A DNA stretch of 64,000 nucleotides, taken from contig JBAZBI010000002.1 in NCBI GenBank assembly GCA_041671545.1, forward strand, positions 62,001 to 126,000, given 5' to 3'. The DNA is from UBA1563 sp041671545 (lineage in GTDB: Bacteria; Bacteroidota; Ignavibacteria; Ignavibacteriales; Ignavibacteriaceae). Positions 32,626 to 41,233 of the stretch are shown one piece after another. The position numbers and the translations under genes are program-made. Position 1 is the first letter of the stretch. Each line of letters opens with the position of its first letter. The notes beneath the pieces were generated by a model. It made no database searches, was not told the origin of the DNA, and worked only from the letters and a program-made list of their open reading frames with translations.

Positions 32626-33486
32626 ATGTCTAGCGAAAAATCCAACGTTGCAGCAAGTTCTTTTCTCGCCGCAATATTTCTAACTTCTTTCAAACTTGTT
32701 GTAGGGTTTACTACCGGATCATTAGGAATTATTTCGGAAGGTGTTCATTCTTTTTTCGATCTCCTTGCCGCCGGAATGACTCTTATCGCAGTACGTTATT
32801 CAGATAAACCGGCAGACTACAATCACCATTACGGACACGGTAAGATAGAAAACCTTTCCGCATTGATTGAAACACTCCTTTTGTTAATTACCTGTGGTTG
32901 GATTGTCTATGAAGCTGTGCATCGTTTAAGAACCGGTCAATTAGAGATTGAAGTAACTTTTTGGAGTTTCTTTGTGATTCTAACTTCTATTGCAATTGAT
33001 TTTACCCGGTCGCGCGCTTTATCAAAGGCGGCGAAAAAATTCAACAGCCAGGCGCTTGAAGCCGACGCACTTCATTTTTCATCTGATATTTTAAGTTCTC
33101 TAGTTGTTCTCGTTGGATTGGCGGCGTACACCTTTAATTACCGCGCAGCTGATTCCATTTCCTCAATCATCGTTGCTCTGGTGGTTGTGGTGGTTAGTTA
33201 CCGGCTCGGTAAACGGGCTATTAATGTTTTACTTGATGCTGCACCACACGGGATAAATGAAAAAGTAAAAAAAATTATTCAAGACATGAAAATTGTTCAC
33301 GATGTGCACGATATTAAAATAAGAAACTCCGGTCCCGATATTTTTATCGAAATGAACATTCATCTTCAAGGCGATACCCTTTTACAAGATGCACATAAAA
33401 TTGCCAGTGCAATCGAAGTAGAAGTTCAATCAAAAGTTAAAAATTCCATTGTACACATCCACATGGAACCCTCAGACCACCATTAA
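32626..33486 (+). CDS. Cation diffusion facilitator exporter, zinc type
   Basis: 286-residue CDF transporter with six membrane segments and a cytoplasmic C-terminal domain. The transport site reads HSFFD (His41, Asp45) in the second helix and HFSSD in the fifth, the HD-HD set usual for zinc exporters. A His-rich loop NHHYGHGKIEN follows helix 2. The C-terminal domain ends with the ferredoxin-like metal-sensing fold (IVHIHMEPSDHH). The next gene starts 11 bases later, so they form an operon. Confidence 0.93.
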   Translation: MSSEKSNVAASSFLAAIFLTSFKLVVGFTTGSLGIISEGVHSFFDLLAAGMTLIAVRYSDKPADYNHHYGHGKIENLSALIETLLLLITCGWIVYEAVHRLRTGQLEIEVTFWSFFVILTSIAIDFTRSRALSKAAKKFNSQALEADALHFSSDILSSLVVLVGLAAYTFNYRAADSISSIIVALVVVVVSYRLGKRAINVLLDAAPHGINEKVKKIIQDMKIVHDVHDIKIRNSGPDIFIEMNIHLQGDTLLQDAHKIASAIEVEVQSKVKNSIVHIHMEPSDHH

Positions 33487-33497
33487 TTACAAGCTAT

Positions 33498-33863
33498 ATG
33501 AAAGAATTAATAACATTAAAAACGCTGGAAGAATACCGCTCTTTTTTAGCGTCTCAGACCGATGATTACGAAATTCTATTATTAAAAGTTAGCTCGCATT
33601 GTACGGTTAGTTTTGTAATCCAAAAAATATTTGAACACTGGTTTAACGGAGTTGATAAATCCGCAAAGCTTCGTTGTGGCATTGTGGAAGTTATTTCAGC
33701 AAGAGAAGTAAGCAATCAAATCGCAAAAGATTTTGGAATTAAACACGAATCTCCGCAGGCAATTTGGTTATCGAAGGATGGAAAAGTAAAGTGGTCAGAA
33801 AGTCATCACCGCATTACGGTCGAAGCTTTTGAACATTGCCTCTCTTCTATTCAATCCAAATAA
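33498..33863 (+). CDS. ytxJ: YtxJ, bacillithiol-associated monothiol bacilliredoxin-like protein
   Basis: 121-residue thioredoxin-fold protein. The family's single active cysteine is in KVSSHCTVSF (residue about 35), in the position of the CPxS site. The second signature, HESPQAIWLSKDGKVKWSESHHRIT, matches the YtxJ end. In Bacillus and many Bacteroidota it is linked to bacillithiol redox chemistry, which suggests this organism makes bacillithiol. It is in a two-gene unit with the zinc exporter. Confidence 0.88.
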   Translation: MKELITLKTLEEYRSFLASQTDDYEILLLKVSSHCTVSFVIQKIFEHWFNGVDKSAKLRCGIVEVISAREVSNQIAKDFGIKHESPQAIWLSKDGKVKWSESHHRITVEAFEHCLSSIQSK

Positions 33864-33884
33864 AATATTTTCTTTAAAAATAAA

Positions 33885-33938
33885 AAGGCTGACGTTTTTA
33901 ATCTCTTGTTTGAAATCAAGAAAACTTTTGTCAGCCTT
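33885..33938. terminator. Long hairpin terminator between convergent genes
   Basis: Outer arms AAGGCTGAC/GTCAGCCTT enclose a second inner stem (CTTG ... CAAG), giving an interrupted stem about 20 base pairs long. A-rich sequence precedes and follows, so it can terminate ytxJ and the leftward lipoprotein gene at 33951. Confidence 0.75.
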
Positions 33939-33950
33939 AATTAAAAAAAC

Positions 33951-34967
33951 CTATTTTACTTTTAAAGAAGCCGCCATCTTTTCAAATACAGGAACATAAT
34001 CAACTTCTTGAGGTTTAAACCAATTTAATGATAAGCGATAAACCTTGTCTCCTTTAACTACAAAATAAGCACGGCTACCGATATTTGCAGCAACTGAGTA
34101 ATTCAAGTAGAGAGTTTTCAAACCGTTAATGGTTGATTCTTTTTGCGCACCTGCGCCGGAATATTTTCCTTTGTTTTGATCAAACACTTTTTCAACACTC
34201 AAATTTTGCGATGGAAAAATATCGACAACAAAAGTACAATCTAAGCGGTAACCGCTAAATGTAACCATTGATCCGGTTTCACCTTTTTTTGATGCTTTAA
34301 TGTCAAAATTATCAGGATATTCAATCGAATAAAGAGGATTGTTATAAGAAGAAAATACTTCAGAAGGTTTCTCTCCAGCATCAATTCCTTTTTCTAACTT
34401 TTTAGGAAAACCGAAAGTGGAAATCAATTTTTCAACCGCCGGTTTATAACTTTCAAACATTTCGTTGAAGCTTATAAATTCTATTGTGAAGTCAAGGGTA
34501 TCGGTTGTAACTAAATATTTTTCAACTCTTTTAATGGTTGCTTTGTCATATTTCAAGCGATAGTAGAGACGTTTTGCAGATTTGTCGCCAACTTTAACAT
34601 CGGAAACTTCCTCATATTTCTCAATCATTTCTTTATCTTTATCAACGGCTAAAGTTGATTCATAAAACTTATCTAAGTCTCCGCCTAACGTATCTTTTGA
34701 TGTGGAGATTAATATTAAAGCGCCGATAGAACCCTTAGAGGTTGGATCAACAAATTTATCATATGCATCTTGAGAAGAAAGAAGTCTTACTTTACCAGGA
34801 TCAGTAGTGATTACCCAGCCTTTTGGATATTCTACATGATAACGGAGGGTAGGGTTTTCATATTTTTGATATTCAAAAGTTAATTTCGGCGGTTCTTTTT
34901 TTCCGCAGGATACCAACAAAACCACCAAAAGAACCGGAAGCAATTTTATTAATTTTTGATACTTCAT
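33951..34967 (-). CDS. Lipoprotein with two PsbP-like domains
   Basis: 338 residues. Lipobox LLVSCG (Cys21). Two related domains follow, each opening with a YxxEYPxx(W/F) segment (LRYHVEYPKGWVIT at about 42 and LYSIEYPDNFDIKAS at about 215) and closing with a helix, as in PsbP-like/DUF1795 folds. The partner is not known. It is the last gene of the leftward run that begins with exbB, 76 bases after the TPR gene, so it may be an envelope accessory of that TonB system; this is inferred from position. Confidence 0.7.
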   Translation of the reverse strand: MKYQKLIKLLPVLLVVLLVSCGKKEPPKLTFEYQKYENPTLRYHVEYPKGWVITTDPGKVRLLSSQDAYDKFVDPTSKGSIGALILISTSKDTLGGDLDKFYESTLAVDKDKEMIEKYEEVSDVKVGDKSAKRLYYRLKYDKATIKRVEKYLVTTDTLDFTIEFISFNEMFESYKPAVEKLISTFGFPKKLEKGIDAGEKPSEVFSSYNNPLYSIEYPDNFDIKASKKGETGSMVTFSGYRLDCTFVVDIFPSQNLSVEKVFDQNKGKYSGAGAQKESTINGLKTLYLNYSVAANIGSRAYFVVKGDKVYRLSLNWFKPQEVDYVPVFEKMAASLKVK

Positions 34968-35043
34968 CTTATGTCCTAATATTATTTGTTAAATAATTTG
35001 TTAATTTTTTTTATTTTACTTCTTCGCCACTAATCGTCGCTGA

Positions 35044-36501
35044 TTATTTGCGTGGAGGTTTGGGAGGAAGTTCTCCCATTGCACGTAAATTTTTATAGGC
35101 GTTTTCATATTCCATCGATCTATCGGAAGACATACTCAAAACTTTATAGAAATATCTTTTTGCACTCTCGGTGTCTTTAACCATATTATAAGCGTTTGCA
35201 AGCATAAAGGTAACAGTCAAATTATCGGATTTATAACTTAGCGCTTTCGCAAGATATGGAATTGAGCCGCCATAATTCTTTTTTTCAAAAGCTGTCTGTC
35301 CTAAAAATTCATACGCCTCTCCCAGTTTTTTTTCATTAAGCTTTTCATTTCCCATGCAGAGCGAAATCATTTTTTCCATCACTTCGGCAGCTCTTCCAAG
35401 GGAGTCTACTCCCTTATAAGATTGAGCAAGCCAGTAATATGAATCAACCGATGAGTCATTCAAAGCAACAGCTTCCAACAAATATTCCCTTGTTTTGTTA
35501 TAATCTTTTTTCTGTAAATAGGCGAAAGCTTTAAACCTGATAGCCGGTTCAAAGTTTGGTTTATTTGCCAAAAATTTATCAAAAAATTCTATTGAGATAT
35601 CAAAGTTCCCCAATTTGTAATTAAGGATAGCAACGCTCCAATTAACATCTTTGTATGTACTATCAACATAGGCACTATCTATCTTAAAAGCTTTCCCGTA
35701 GTAAATCAAAGCTACAGAATCTTTCTTTGCTGCTTCATAATTTCTTCCGGCACCTATAAAATCCTTTATATCGCTTTTGGTTAATAGAGAATCTTCGATG
35801 TTGCTGTAATTGCTCAGCGACTCATCATATTTTCCCAACCAGGCTGCAGATACGGCAAGTATTTTTACTACATCTTTATTGTTCTTTTCTTTATCGGAAG
35901 CTAAATGAGCGTAATCATATGCTTTTTGGAAATTTTTTGATTCTAAATTACTTTTAGCTGCTTTAAAGTAAGAACCGTTGAGCTGTTCGTAAACAAGATA
36001 TTTATCAAAGAAGAGAGCTGCATCGGGATACATTTTAGCGAGATAGAAAATGTTTGCTGTGTTGTATAAAGCCTTAGTATCGGTTGAATCCATAGAAACT
36101 ATGATCAAATATTTATTAACCGCGTCGGTATATCTTTTCTCTTTGTATAAAAGTTCTGCTACTTTAAATTTGATGTTTTTATCAAGAGTGTCTAAGGCTT
36201 CGGCTTTGTCATAGTTTAATAAAGCAAGTTCAACAACTTTTTGTTTCGCCCAAGAATCTGCTATCATTTCAAATAATTCTTTACTCACTACATTTTTTGT
36301 TTCGATCATAATCAATATACGTGTGGCAACAGCGGCAGAATCCATATCAAGGAATTCTTTTGCAATTTTCATAGCGGTAGGGTAATCTTTATTCTTAACT
36401 GCCGTTTCAGCGGCTTTAAATTTATCTTGGGCTATTGTTTGCCCGAAGAAAATGAAGAAAAGAATTATAGTTATGAATGTCTTTTTCATTGGTACTTTCA
36501 T
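35044..36501 (-). CDS. Exported TPR protein of the TonB cluster
   Basis: 485 residues with a signal peptide (ends GQTIAQ) and at least eight tetratricopeptide repeats covering most of the mature protein (for example YPTAMKIAKEFLDMD, YTDAVNKYLIIVSMDSTD, FDISIEFFDKFLANKPN). It is a likely periplasmic scaffold. The ATG at 36501 overlaps the stop of the PstS-like gene by four bases (ATGA), with AGGAC upstream. The order ExbB-ExbD-ExbD-TonB-PstS-like-TPR recurs in Bacteroidota as far as I recall, so it probably works with the neighbouring TonB machinery. Confidence 0.85.
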   Translation of the reverse strand: MKVPMKKTFITIILFFIFFGQTIAQDKFKAAETAVKNKDYPTAMKIAKEFLDMDSAAVATRILIMIETKNVVSKELFEMIADSWAKQKVVELALLNYDKAEALDTLDKNIKFKVAELLYKEKRYTDAVNKYLIIVSMDSTDTKALYNTANIFYLAKMYPDAALFFDKYLVYEQLNGSYFKAAKSNLESKNFQKAYDYAHLASDKEKNNKDVVKILAVSAAWLGKYDESLSNYSNIEDSLLTKSDIKDFIGAGRNYEAAKKDSVALIYYGKAFKIDSAYVDSTYKDVNWSVAILNYKLGNFDISIEFFDKFLANKPNFEPAIRFKAFAYLQKKDYNKTREYLLEAVALNDSSVDSYYWLAQSYKGVDSLGRAAEVMEKMISLCMGNEKLNEKKLGEAYEFLGQTAFEKKNYGGSIPYLAKALSYKSDNLTVTFMLANAYNMVKDTESAKRYFYKVLSMSSDRSMEYENAYKNLRAMGELPPKPPRK

Positions 36502-37379
36502 TTTTGTCCTGAAATTAATTTAACCGGAATAGCTGCCGGTCCTAAATTACTATTTTTTACAACTTCCTGTCCTTGAAAACTTGTTAAATGCGTAACAAAT
36601 CCGGAAGCCAGACCTAATCCAATTTCGTTAAGCAGAGCATAAATAGTTCTTGTTAAAGGATACGAACCATTTATCATATATGCTTGATGCGGCTGATAAA
36701 ATGCTTCAGGTTCCAAAGTGTTTCTTGTGTAACCAATTTTTAAGATTGTCACACTGCTTGTATCTTTTAAGATATTCAATCCCAGTAAGCCGATTGAATT
36801 TTTATTTTTTAACACTTGTTCTTTTACATCAAATTCACTGGCAACAATTTGAACGTCTGACGAAGGCTCTTTTCCTTCCAATAAATCTGTTTTAAGAAAT
36901 TCATACACACCTGAATTTTTTTGAGGTATAAAGATCGTAAAATCTTTTTTCTCTCCAAGCAGCGCTTTTTTAAGATCATCAAATCTTATTTGTGTGAGAG
37001 AATTTTCTTTTGCCACTATCGCTACAACGGCATCATAACAAAATTTGAACGACTCCAAACCTGATTGCTGTTTCTTAATAAATTCAAGTTCTTCTCTGTT
37101 AAAATCTCTTGAACAAATAAAAATCTTTATTTCTTTGTTAAGTATTTTCGCAATTCCTTCTCTCGCTGTTAATGGTTCAACGGAAATCTTTGCATCCGGA
37201 TATAAAGACTCAAAAGTATCTTTCTCTTTAAGTATCAAATTGTATACCGACTCATCGGCATAAGCTTTTAAATTTCCTTTAACCGGAGAAATTTTTTTTT
37301 CCTGACAGCCGAAAACGACCAAAACTATGGGTAAAAGAATACAAATTTTAAGATAATATGTTTGATTTTGTTGTTTCAT
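36498..37379 (-). CDS. PstS-like substrate-binding lipoprotein
   Basis: 293 residues from ATG 37379. Lipobox VVFGC (Cys25 of the longer frame's numbering minus eight). The rest is a type II periplasmic-binding fold like phosphate-binding PstS: NLKAYADESVYNLI, FICSRDFNREE, AIVAKENSLTQIRFDDLKKALLG, and the C-terminal RTIYALLNEIGLGLASGFVTHLTSFQGQEVV. No ABC permease is nearby; instead it sits between TonB-system genes. It may sense or deliver a ligand for TonB-linked uptake. An in-frame start eight codons earlier exists but lacks support. The start lies inside the preceding gene by 32 bases. Confidence 0.82.
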   Translation of the reverse strand: MKQQNQTYYLKICILLPIVLVVFGCQEKKISPVKGNLKAYADESVYNLILKEKDTFESLYPDAKISVEPLTAREGIAKILNKEIKIFICSRDFNREELEFIKKQQSGLESFKFCYDAVVAIVAKENSLTQIRFDDLKKALLGEKKDFTIFIPQKNSGVYEFLKTDLLEGKEPSSDVQIVASEFDVKEQVLKNKNSIGLLGLNILKDTSSVTILKIGYTRNTLEPEAFYQPHQAYMINGSYPLTRTIYALLNEIGLGLASGFVTHLTSFQGQEVVKNSNLGPAAIPVKLISGQK

Positions 37380-37599
37380 TGTTCTTCTCTGACAATCTTG
37401 CATCCTGTTTTTTTTTGAAGTAGGTGGAGGTCACTCTGTATATTCCGTACAACACCAAAGTAATTCCCATAATATATTTAAGTTGAGCGGGAATATCTTT
37501 CGGAAAAACCAAACCCGAAAGCATAACCAAGCCTATGAGGAAAAAGATAATTCCCGCTGCATATCCGAAATAAGTAAAAAGTGAACCCAAAGAAATCAA
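37348..37599 (-). CDS. Small two-helix membrane protein
   Basis: 83 residues with two hydrophobic segments (about 8-32 and 40-60) and a charged tail. I do not recognise a family. The start is TTG at 37599, overlapping the TonB stop as TTGA, and its end overlaps the next gene by 32 bases, so it is translated as part of the run. The tight coupling suggests a subunit of the TonB/PstS-like system. Confidence 0.65.
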   Translation of the reverse strand: MISLGSLFTYFGYAAGIIFFLIGLVMLSGLVFPKDIPAQLKYIMGITLVLYGIYRVTSTYFKKKQDARLSEKNNETTKSNILS

Positions 37600-38339
37600 T
37601 TACCTCTTAGTTCAAATTTAAATGGAACTACAACCCAAACAGCTACCGGTTTGTTGTTTTGCAGTGCTGGTGTAAATGAATATTGTATAGCCGCCTTTAG
37701 TGCTGCCTCATTAAAAATTTCTTGATTCGATTTTGCGATAATCGCGTTTTTTACTTTGCCTTGTTTGTCAACAAGTATATTCACCCAAACTTTACCTTCA
37801 AGATTTGCTCGAATAGCAAGCTCAGGATAAACAGGTGTTGCCCTAACGACAATTTCTGGAAATTTTTCGCACGGAACAAAATCGGTCGGAGCCGGAAAGT
37901 TTTCGGGTATCGGAAGTTCTTTACCTGGCGCATACCTAAACTCTCTATTATCTGATCCTTCACCAGCAACCGGAGGAAAATTATTATTCATTTCTTTTTG
38001 AGTTGCTAAAGTGTTGTCGGGAGAAACAGAAGCCTCTGGAACCGGAACCGGAATTCCTCTCCCTGGGATTGTTACTCCGGATGAGATTGGTGCAATTGGA
38101 ACGGTTGGAATAATCGGTGCTTGAAAGGTAAAATCAGTAATAATATCAATCTTTTTGGCAAACGGTATATTATCATCTCCACCCTGCAAGAAAATAGCAA
38201 GAAAGTAAACAGCAATGATCGAAATATGAAATATGGCGGCTATCGTTAATCCAAGAGTATAATTCCTTGGATAGAGTTCCTTTAACTCAAAAGCACCATA
38301 AGGATTTTGGTTTTTCTGAAGCGCAATTGTCTCATACAT
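37596..38339 (-). CDS. TonB-family energy transducer, copy 2
   Basis: 247 residues. A cytoplasmic N-terminus (YGAFELKELYPRNYTLG), one membrane segment (about 31-53), a Pro/Val/Ile-rich periplasmic linker (IPVPVPEASVSPD) and a C-terminal TonB domain (about 150-247) with TPVYPELAIRANLEGKVWVNILVDKQGKV and YSFTPALQNNKPVAVWVVVPFKFELRGN. It is clearly a duplicate of the TonB at 38684, with almost identical C-termini. I start at ATG 38339 after GGAG. The in-frame MARTSKK extension upstream is the remnant end of a dead exbD, not part of TonB. Confidence 0.9.
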   Translation of the reverse strand: MYETIALQKNQNPYGAFELKELYPRNYTLGLTIAAIFHISIIAVYFLAIFLQGGDDNIPFAKKIDIITDFTFQAPIIPTVPIAPISSGVTIPGRGIPVPVPEASVSPDNTLATQKEMNNNFPPVAGEGSDNREFRYAPGKELPIPENFPAPTDFVPCEKFPEIVVRATPVYPELAIRANLEGKVWVNILVDKQGKVKNAIIAKSNQEIFNEAALKAAIQYSFTPALQNNKPVAVWVVVPFKFELRGN

Positions 38340-38344
38340 TGTCT

Positions 38345-38620
38345 CATCTCCTTTTTTTGATGTTCTTGCCACTTTCTCTCACCGATTTTATAATCGATGT
38401 TGAGCGGTTTGGGCTAATTTAGTACGGTTTAATTAATAATAAAATTAACCATTTAAACGAACTTCTGTATTCAGTTGATTTTCAGTATAACAACAAGTAC
38501 GAAATTTGAAATTAAATCCTTAACAATAACTTCTCAAAACTTCAAAACAGTGATCATTGCGGTATCTTGTGCGCAATTGCAAACAATCTCTTTTCATCAA
38601 AACAGAGAACTAATAAAAAA
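38345..38620 (-). pseudogene. Decayed exbD between the two tonB genes
   Basis: This spacer aligns along its length with the 3' half of the intact exbD at 39449-39949. The clearest blocks are 38347-38372 versus 39440-39465 (MARTSK against MARAS-stop) and 38474-38500 versus 39573-39599 (LVVILKIN against LVVLLKID, followed in the remnant by a stop codon). Weaker similarity continues to about 38620 (ATCTNTTNCATCAA blocks). Frameshifts and stops show that it is dead. It implies duplication of an exbD-tonB unit followed by loss of one exbD. Confidence 0.7.
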
Positions 38621-38654
38621 TTTGCGTGTGGCGGGAATTATCTTCCCGCTACAC
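38611..38654 (-). terminator. Terminator after the first tonB
   Basis: On the minus strand, 12-base arms GTGTAGCGGGAA/TTCCCGCCACAC (one G-T pair) with a five-base loop are followed by GCAAATTTTTTATT. It lies 30 bases past the stop of the tonB at 38684, so the distal genes (second tonB onward) may depend on read-through or on a promoter in the exbD remnant. Confidence 0.75.
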
Positions 38655-38683
38655 TCTAATCTATAAAAAAGAACTTTAAAAAA

Positions 38684-39433
38684 CTAATTGCCTCTAAGTT
38701 CAAACTTAAAAGGAACTACAACCCAAACCGCTACCGGTTTGTTGTTTTGTAATGCTGGTGTAAAAGAATATTTCATCGCTGCATCTGTTGCAGATTGATT
38801 AAATATTTCTGCATCCGATTTTACCACTACAGCTTTTTTCGGTTTTCCTTCTTTGCTTACAAGAATTTTAACCCAAACACGACCTTCAAGATTTGCACGA
38901 ATTGCCAAATCTGGATAAACCGGTTTTGCTTGAACAACGATATCGGGCATTTTTTCTACCGGAACAAACTTATCCATATCGGGATTCTCGTCTGCTTCAG
39001 GTTCAATTTTAATATCTCCTTCAATCTGAACAGCACCGCCACCGGTTCCTTCTGTTATTGTCGGTCCGGCAACATTGCTCATTTCTTGTTGAGAAGCTAA
39101 TGTTTGTTCAGGAGAAACAGAAGCATCGGGAACGGGAACGGGAATACCAACAGTTGGTTTTACTACCGGTCCGGAAACTGCAACCTGCGGAGGAATTTCA
39201 TTTGATATTGAAGGAGGAGGACCAAGTTCGCTGTACTTCATTATTCTTACCATCGGAATATTATCTTCATCTTCTTGTCCCATATAAATAGCGAAGAAGT
39301 AAACACCGATCATAAAAACGTGAAAAATAACCGCTACCGTTAATCCGATTGAATAATTTTTGGGGTAGAGTTTTTTTAACTCAAACGCACCATAAAGGTC
39401 TTGAGATTCTTGAACTGCTATTGTATCATTCAT
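38684..39433 (-). CDS. TonB-family energy transducer, copy 1
   Basis: 249 residues: N-terminal YGAFELKKLYPKNYSIG, membrane segment about 29-50, linker rich in Pro, Val and acidic residues (IPVPVPDASVSPEQ), and a C-terminal TonB domain with KPVYPDLAIRANLEGRVWVKILV and YSFTPALQNNKPVAVWVVVPFKFELRGN. It carries proton-motive energy from ExbB/ExbD to outer-membrane receptors. GGAGATG precedes the ATG. It is 15 bases from the exbD upstream. The paralogue at 37596 has a nearly identical last 25 residues, which suggests recent conversion or selection. Confidence 0.93.
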   Translation of the reverse strand: MNDTIAVQESQDLYGAFELKKLYPKNYSIGLTVAVIFHVFMIGVYFFAIYMGQEDEDNIPMVRIMKYSELGPPPSISNEIPPQVAVSGPVVKPTVGIPVPVPDASVSPEQTLASQQEMSNVAGPTITEGTGGGAVQIEGDIKIEPEADENPDMDKFVPVEKMPDIVVQAKPVYPDLAIRANLEGRVWVKILVSKEGKPKKAVVVKSDAEIFNQSATDAAMKYSFTPALQNNKPVAVWVVVPFKFELRGN

Positions 39434-39448
39434 TTTTTCATCTCCTTC

Positions 39449-39949
39449 CTAAGATGCCCTTGCCATTTCTTTAAGATCAATTTCTGTCATCGGCGCAATA
39501 GAGAAACGGTCTAATTTTGCCATGTTTAATTCATCAATTATATCTACCATATAATTGAATTTCCCTTTTCGGTCGATTTTCAGTAGAACAACAAGTTTGG
39601 GATTTTGAGAAGCGCTTTCAACTAAAAACTTCTTTAAATCTTCGAACTTTAATTTTTTTGGTACATCCATTCCAACGCTGTAATAAATCATCTTTGCTTC
39701 ATCAATACGAAGAGTTAATAAGTTTGACTCAGCAATTTCAACATTCACATCGTTTGGAGGAAGATTAATTTCCATCGTTGATGGTTTTCTGAAGACGGTT
39801 GTCATCATAAAAAAAGTCAAAAGCAAGAACGCAACGTCTACCAAAGGAGTCATGTCTATTCTGACATTCATCCGTTTCTTTGGCTTCCGTTTTCCTTTTT
39901 TTCTTGACCTTGAGCCACCGCCACCAGCATCTACACCGCCACCGGACAT
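39449..39949 (-). CDS. exbD: ExbD/TolR-family protein, second copy
   Basis: 166 residues. A Gly/Arg/Lys-rich cytoplasmic start (GGGGSRSRKKGKRKPKKR), one membrane helix with the key Asp in MTPLVDVAFLLLTFFMMTT, then a periplasmic domain. Together with ExbB it forms the proton channel that energises TonB. It differs from the adjacent ExbD (39975) mainly outside the helix. Two different ExbD proteins per ExbB are common in Bacteroidota. Confidence 0.95.
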   Translation of the reverse strand: MSGGGVDAGGGGSRSRKKGKRKPKKRMNVRIDMTPLVDVAFLLLTFFMMTTVFRKPSTMEINLPPNDVNVEIAESNLLTLRIDEAKMIYYSVGMDVPKKLKFEDLKKFLVESASQNPKLVVLLKIDRKGKFNYMVDIIDELNMAKLDRFSIAPMTEIDLKEMARAS

Positions 39950-39974
39950 AATGAACTCCTTTTATTAAAATTGT

Positions 39975-40436
39975 TTATTTTTTTAAATTAGTTACCATCG
40001 CAAAACGCGTTATCTGCGTTTTTTGTAAAATATCAATAATATCTGCAATAATACCATACTCTACATCAACATCACCGCGAACAATTGTTCTTAGTTTAGG
40101 ATTTGTCATACGAGCTTTCATCAGCAAGTTTGCCAGATCATCTTTTTTAACTTCTGTAGCAGATTTCATACGGAATGCTTTGCCAAAAATAGATTCCATC
40201 ATATATGGGGCATCAAAACCCAAAAATATTTTTGAATCTTTGGTAATCCATAACTGCATTAAATTAGTTTCCGGAACTTTTATTTCAGAATGTGATGCAG
40301 GTAAAGATACTTCAACTTCTTCCGGTGGTTTAAATTGCGTGGTCATCATAAAGAATGTTAACAGGAGAAAAGCCACGTCAACCAAAGGAGTCATGTCTAT
40401 TGCAACATTAACTCTTTTCTTTTTTATTCTAGCCAT
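39975..40436 (-). CDS. exbD: ExbD/TolR-family protein, first copy
   Basis: 153 residues. A short basic start (MARIKKKRVNVAID), a membrane helix with the functional Asp in MTPLVDVAFLLLTFFMMTT, and a periplasmic domain. It lies 20 bases downstream of exbB and 25 upstream of the second exbD, consistent with one transcript. Confidence 0.95.
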   Translation of the reverse strand: MARIKKKRVNVAIDMTPLVDVAFLLLTFFMMTTQFKPPEEVEVSLPASHSEIKVPETNLMQLWITKDSKIFLGFDAPYMMESIFGKAFRMKSATEVKKDDLANLLMKARMTNPKLRTIVRGDVDVEYGIIADIIDILQKTQITRFAMVTNLKK

Positions 40437-40456
40437 TATTAAGCCTCAAAATTTAA

Positions 40457-41233
40457 TTACTTGCTTTTCAAGATTTGGATTACGTTATAAGAAGCTTCAT
40501 CAACTTGAAAAGTGAAGTTATCTACTTTGTTAACAAAAAAGTTATATGAAACAATACCGATAATAGCAACGATAAGTCCGCCGGCTGTATTGATAAGCGC
40601 TTCAGAAATACCGGTTGCAAGAGCTGTAGCATCAACTGATCCGGCATGAGCCAAAGCAGCAAATGATCTGATCATACCAACTACGGTTCCTAAAAGTCCA
40701 ATCATTGTAGCGATTGAAGCGATGGTTGAGAGGGCAATTAAATTCTTTTCTAAAAGCGGAACTTCAAGCATCATTGCTTCTTCAACGCTTCTTTGTACTT
40801 CCGGTAATGCTTTTTCAGCATCGAATTTCTTTGAAGGATCTCCTGATAATTCTTTATATCTCGATAAGGCTGCACGAAGAATGTTGGCAACAGAACCTCT
40901 TTGTTCATCGCAAGCTGCTAAGCCTTCATCAATTCTACCGGCTTTAACGTCTTCAATAACTTGGGCAAAAAATTTCGGAACAGCTTTTTTTCCGGCTGCT
41001 TTTTTTAGAGAAAGTACTCTCTCAACAATAATTGCAACGTCCATAATTGATAAAGTAATCAACAAAGACACAAGCGGACCGCCGGTATAAATTGTACCCA
41101 ATAAATTTAATGGTACTTCTCTTCCTGCACCGTCTTTAAAGTTTGAAGGATCTCCAAAAACTAAAAGGAATATGCCTAAAGCTATAGCGAAGGCTACAAA
41201 GAACAGACTGACAATGAAAATGGATTGTTTCAT
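40457..41233 (-). CDS. exbB: ExbB/MotA/TolQ-family proton channel protein
   Basis: 258 residues with an N-terminal membrane helix, a second helix near 50-70, a cytoplasmic helical insert (about 75-170) and the C-terminal helix pair with ASIATMIGLLGTVVGMIRSF and TAGGLIVAIIGIVSYNFF, the family signature. It forms the pentameric channel around ExbD. GAGGAG lies before the ATG. It is the first gene of the leftward TonB run. Confidence 0.95.
   Translation of the reverse strand: MKQSIFIVSLFFVAFAIALGIFLLVFGDPSNFKDGAGREVPLNLLGTIYTGGPLVSLLITLSIMDVAIIVERVLSLKKAAGKKAVPKFFAQVIEDVKAGRIDEGLAACDEQRGSVANILRAALSRYKELSGDPSKKFDAEKALPEVQRSVEEAMMLEVPLLEKNLIALSTIASIATMIGLLGTVVGMIRSFAALAHAGSVDATALATGISEALINTAGGLIVAIIGIVSYNFFVNKVDNFTFQVDEASYNVIQILKSK

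Noticed and set aside
38340..38372. MARTSKKGDET as the real N-terminus of the second TonB
   Set aside because: It matches the end of a dead exbD; the ATG at 38339 has a ribosome site and aligns with the paralogue's start.
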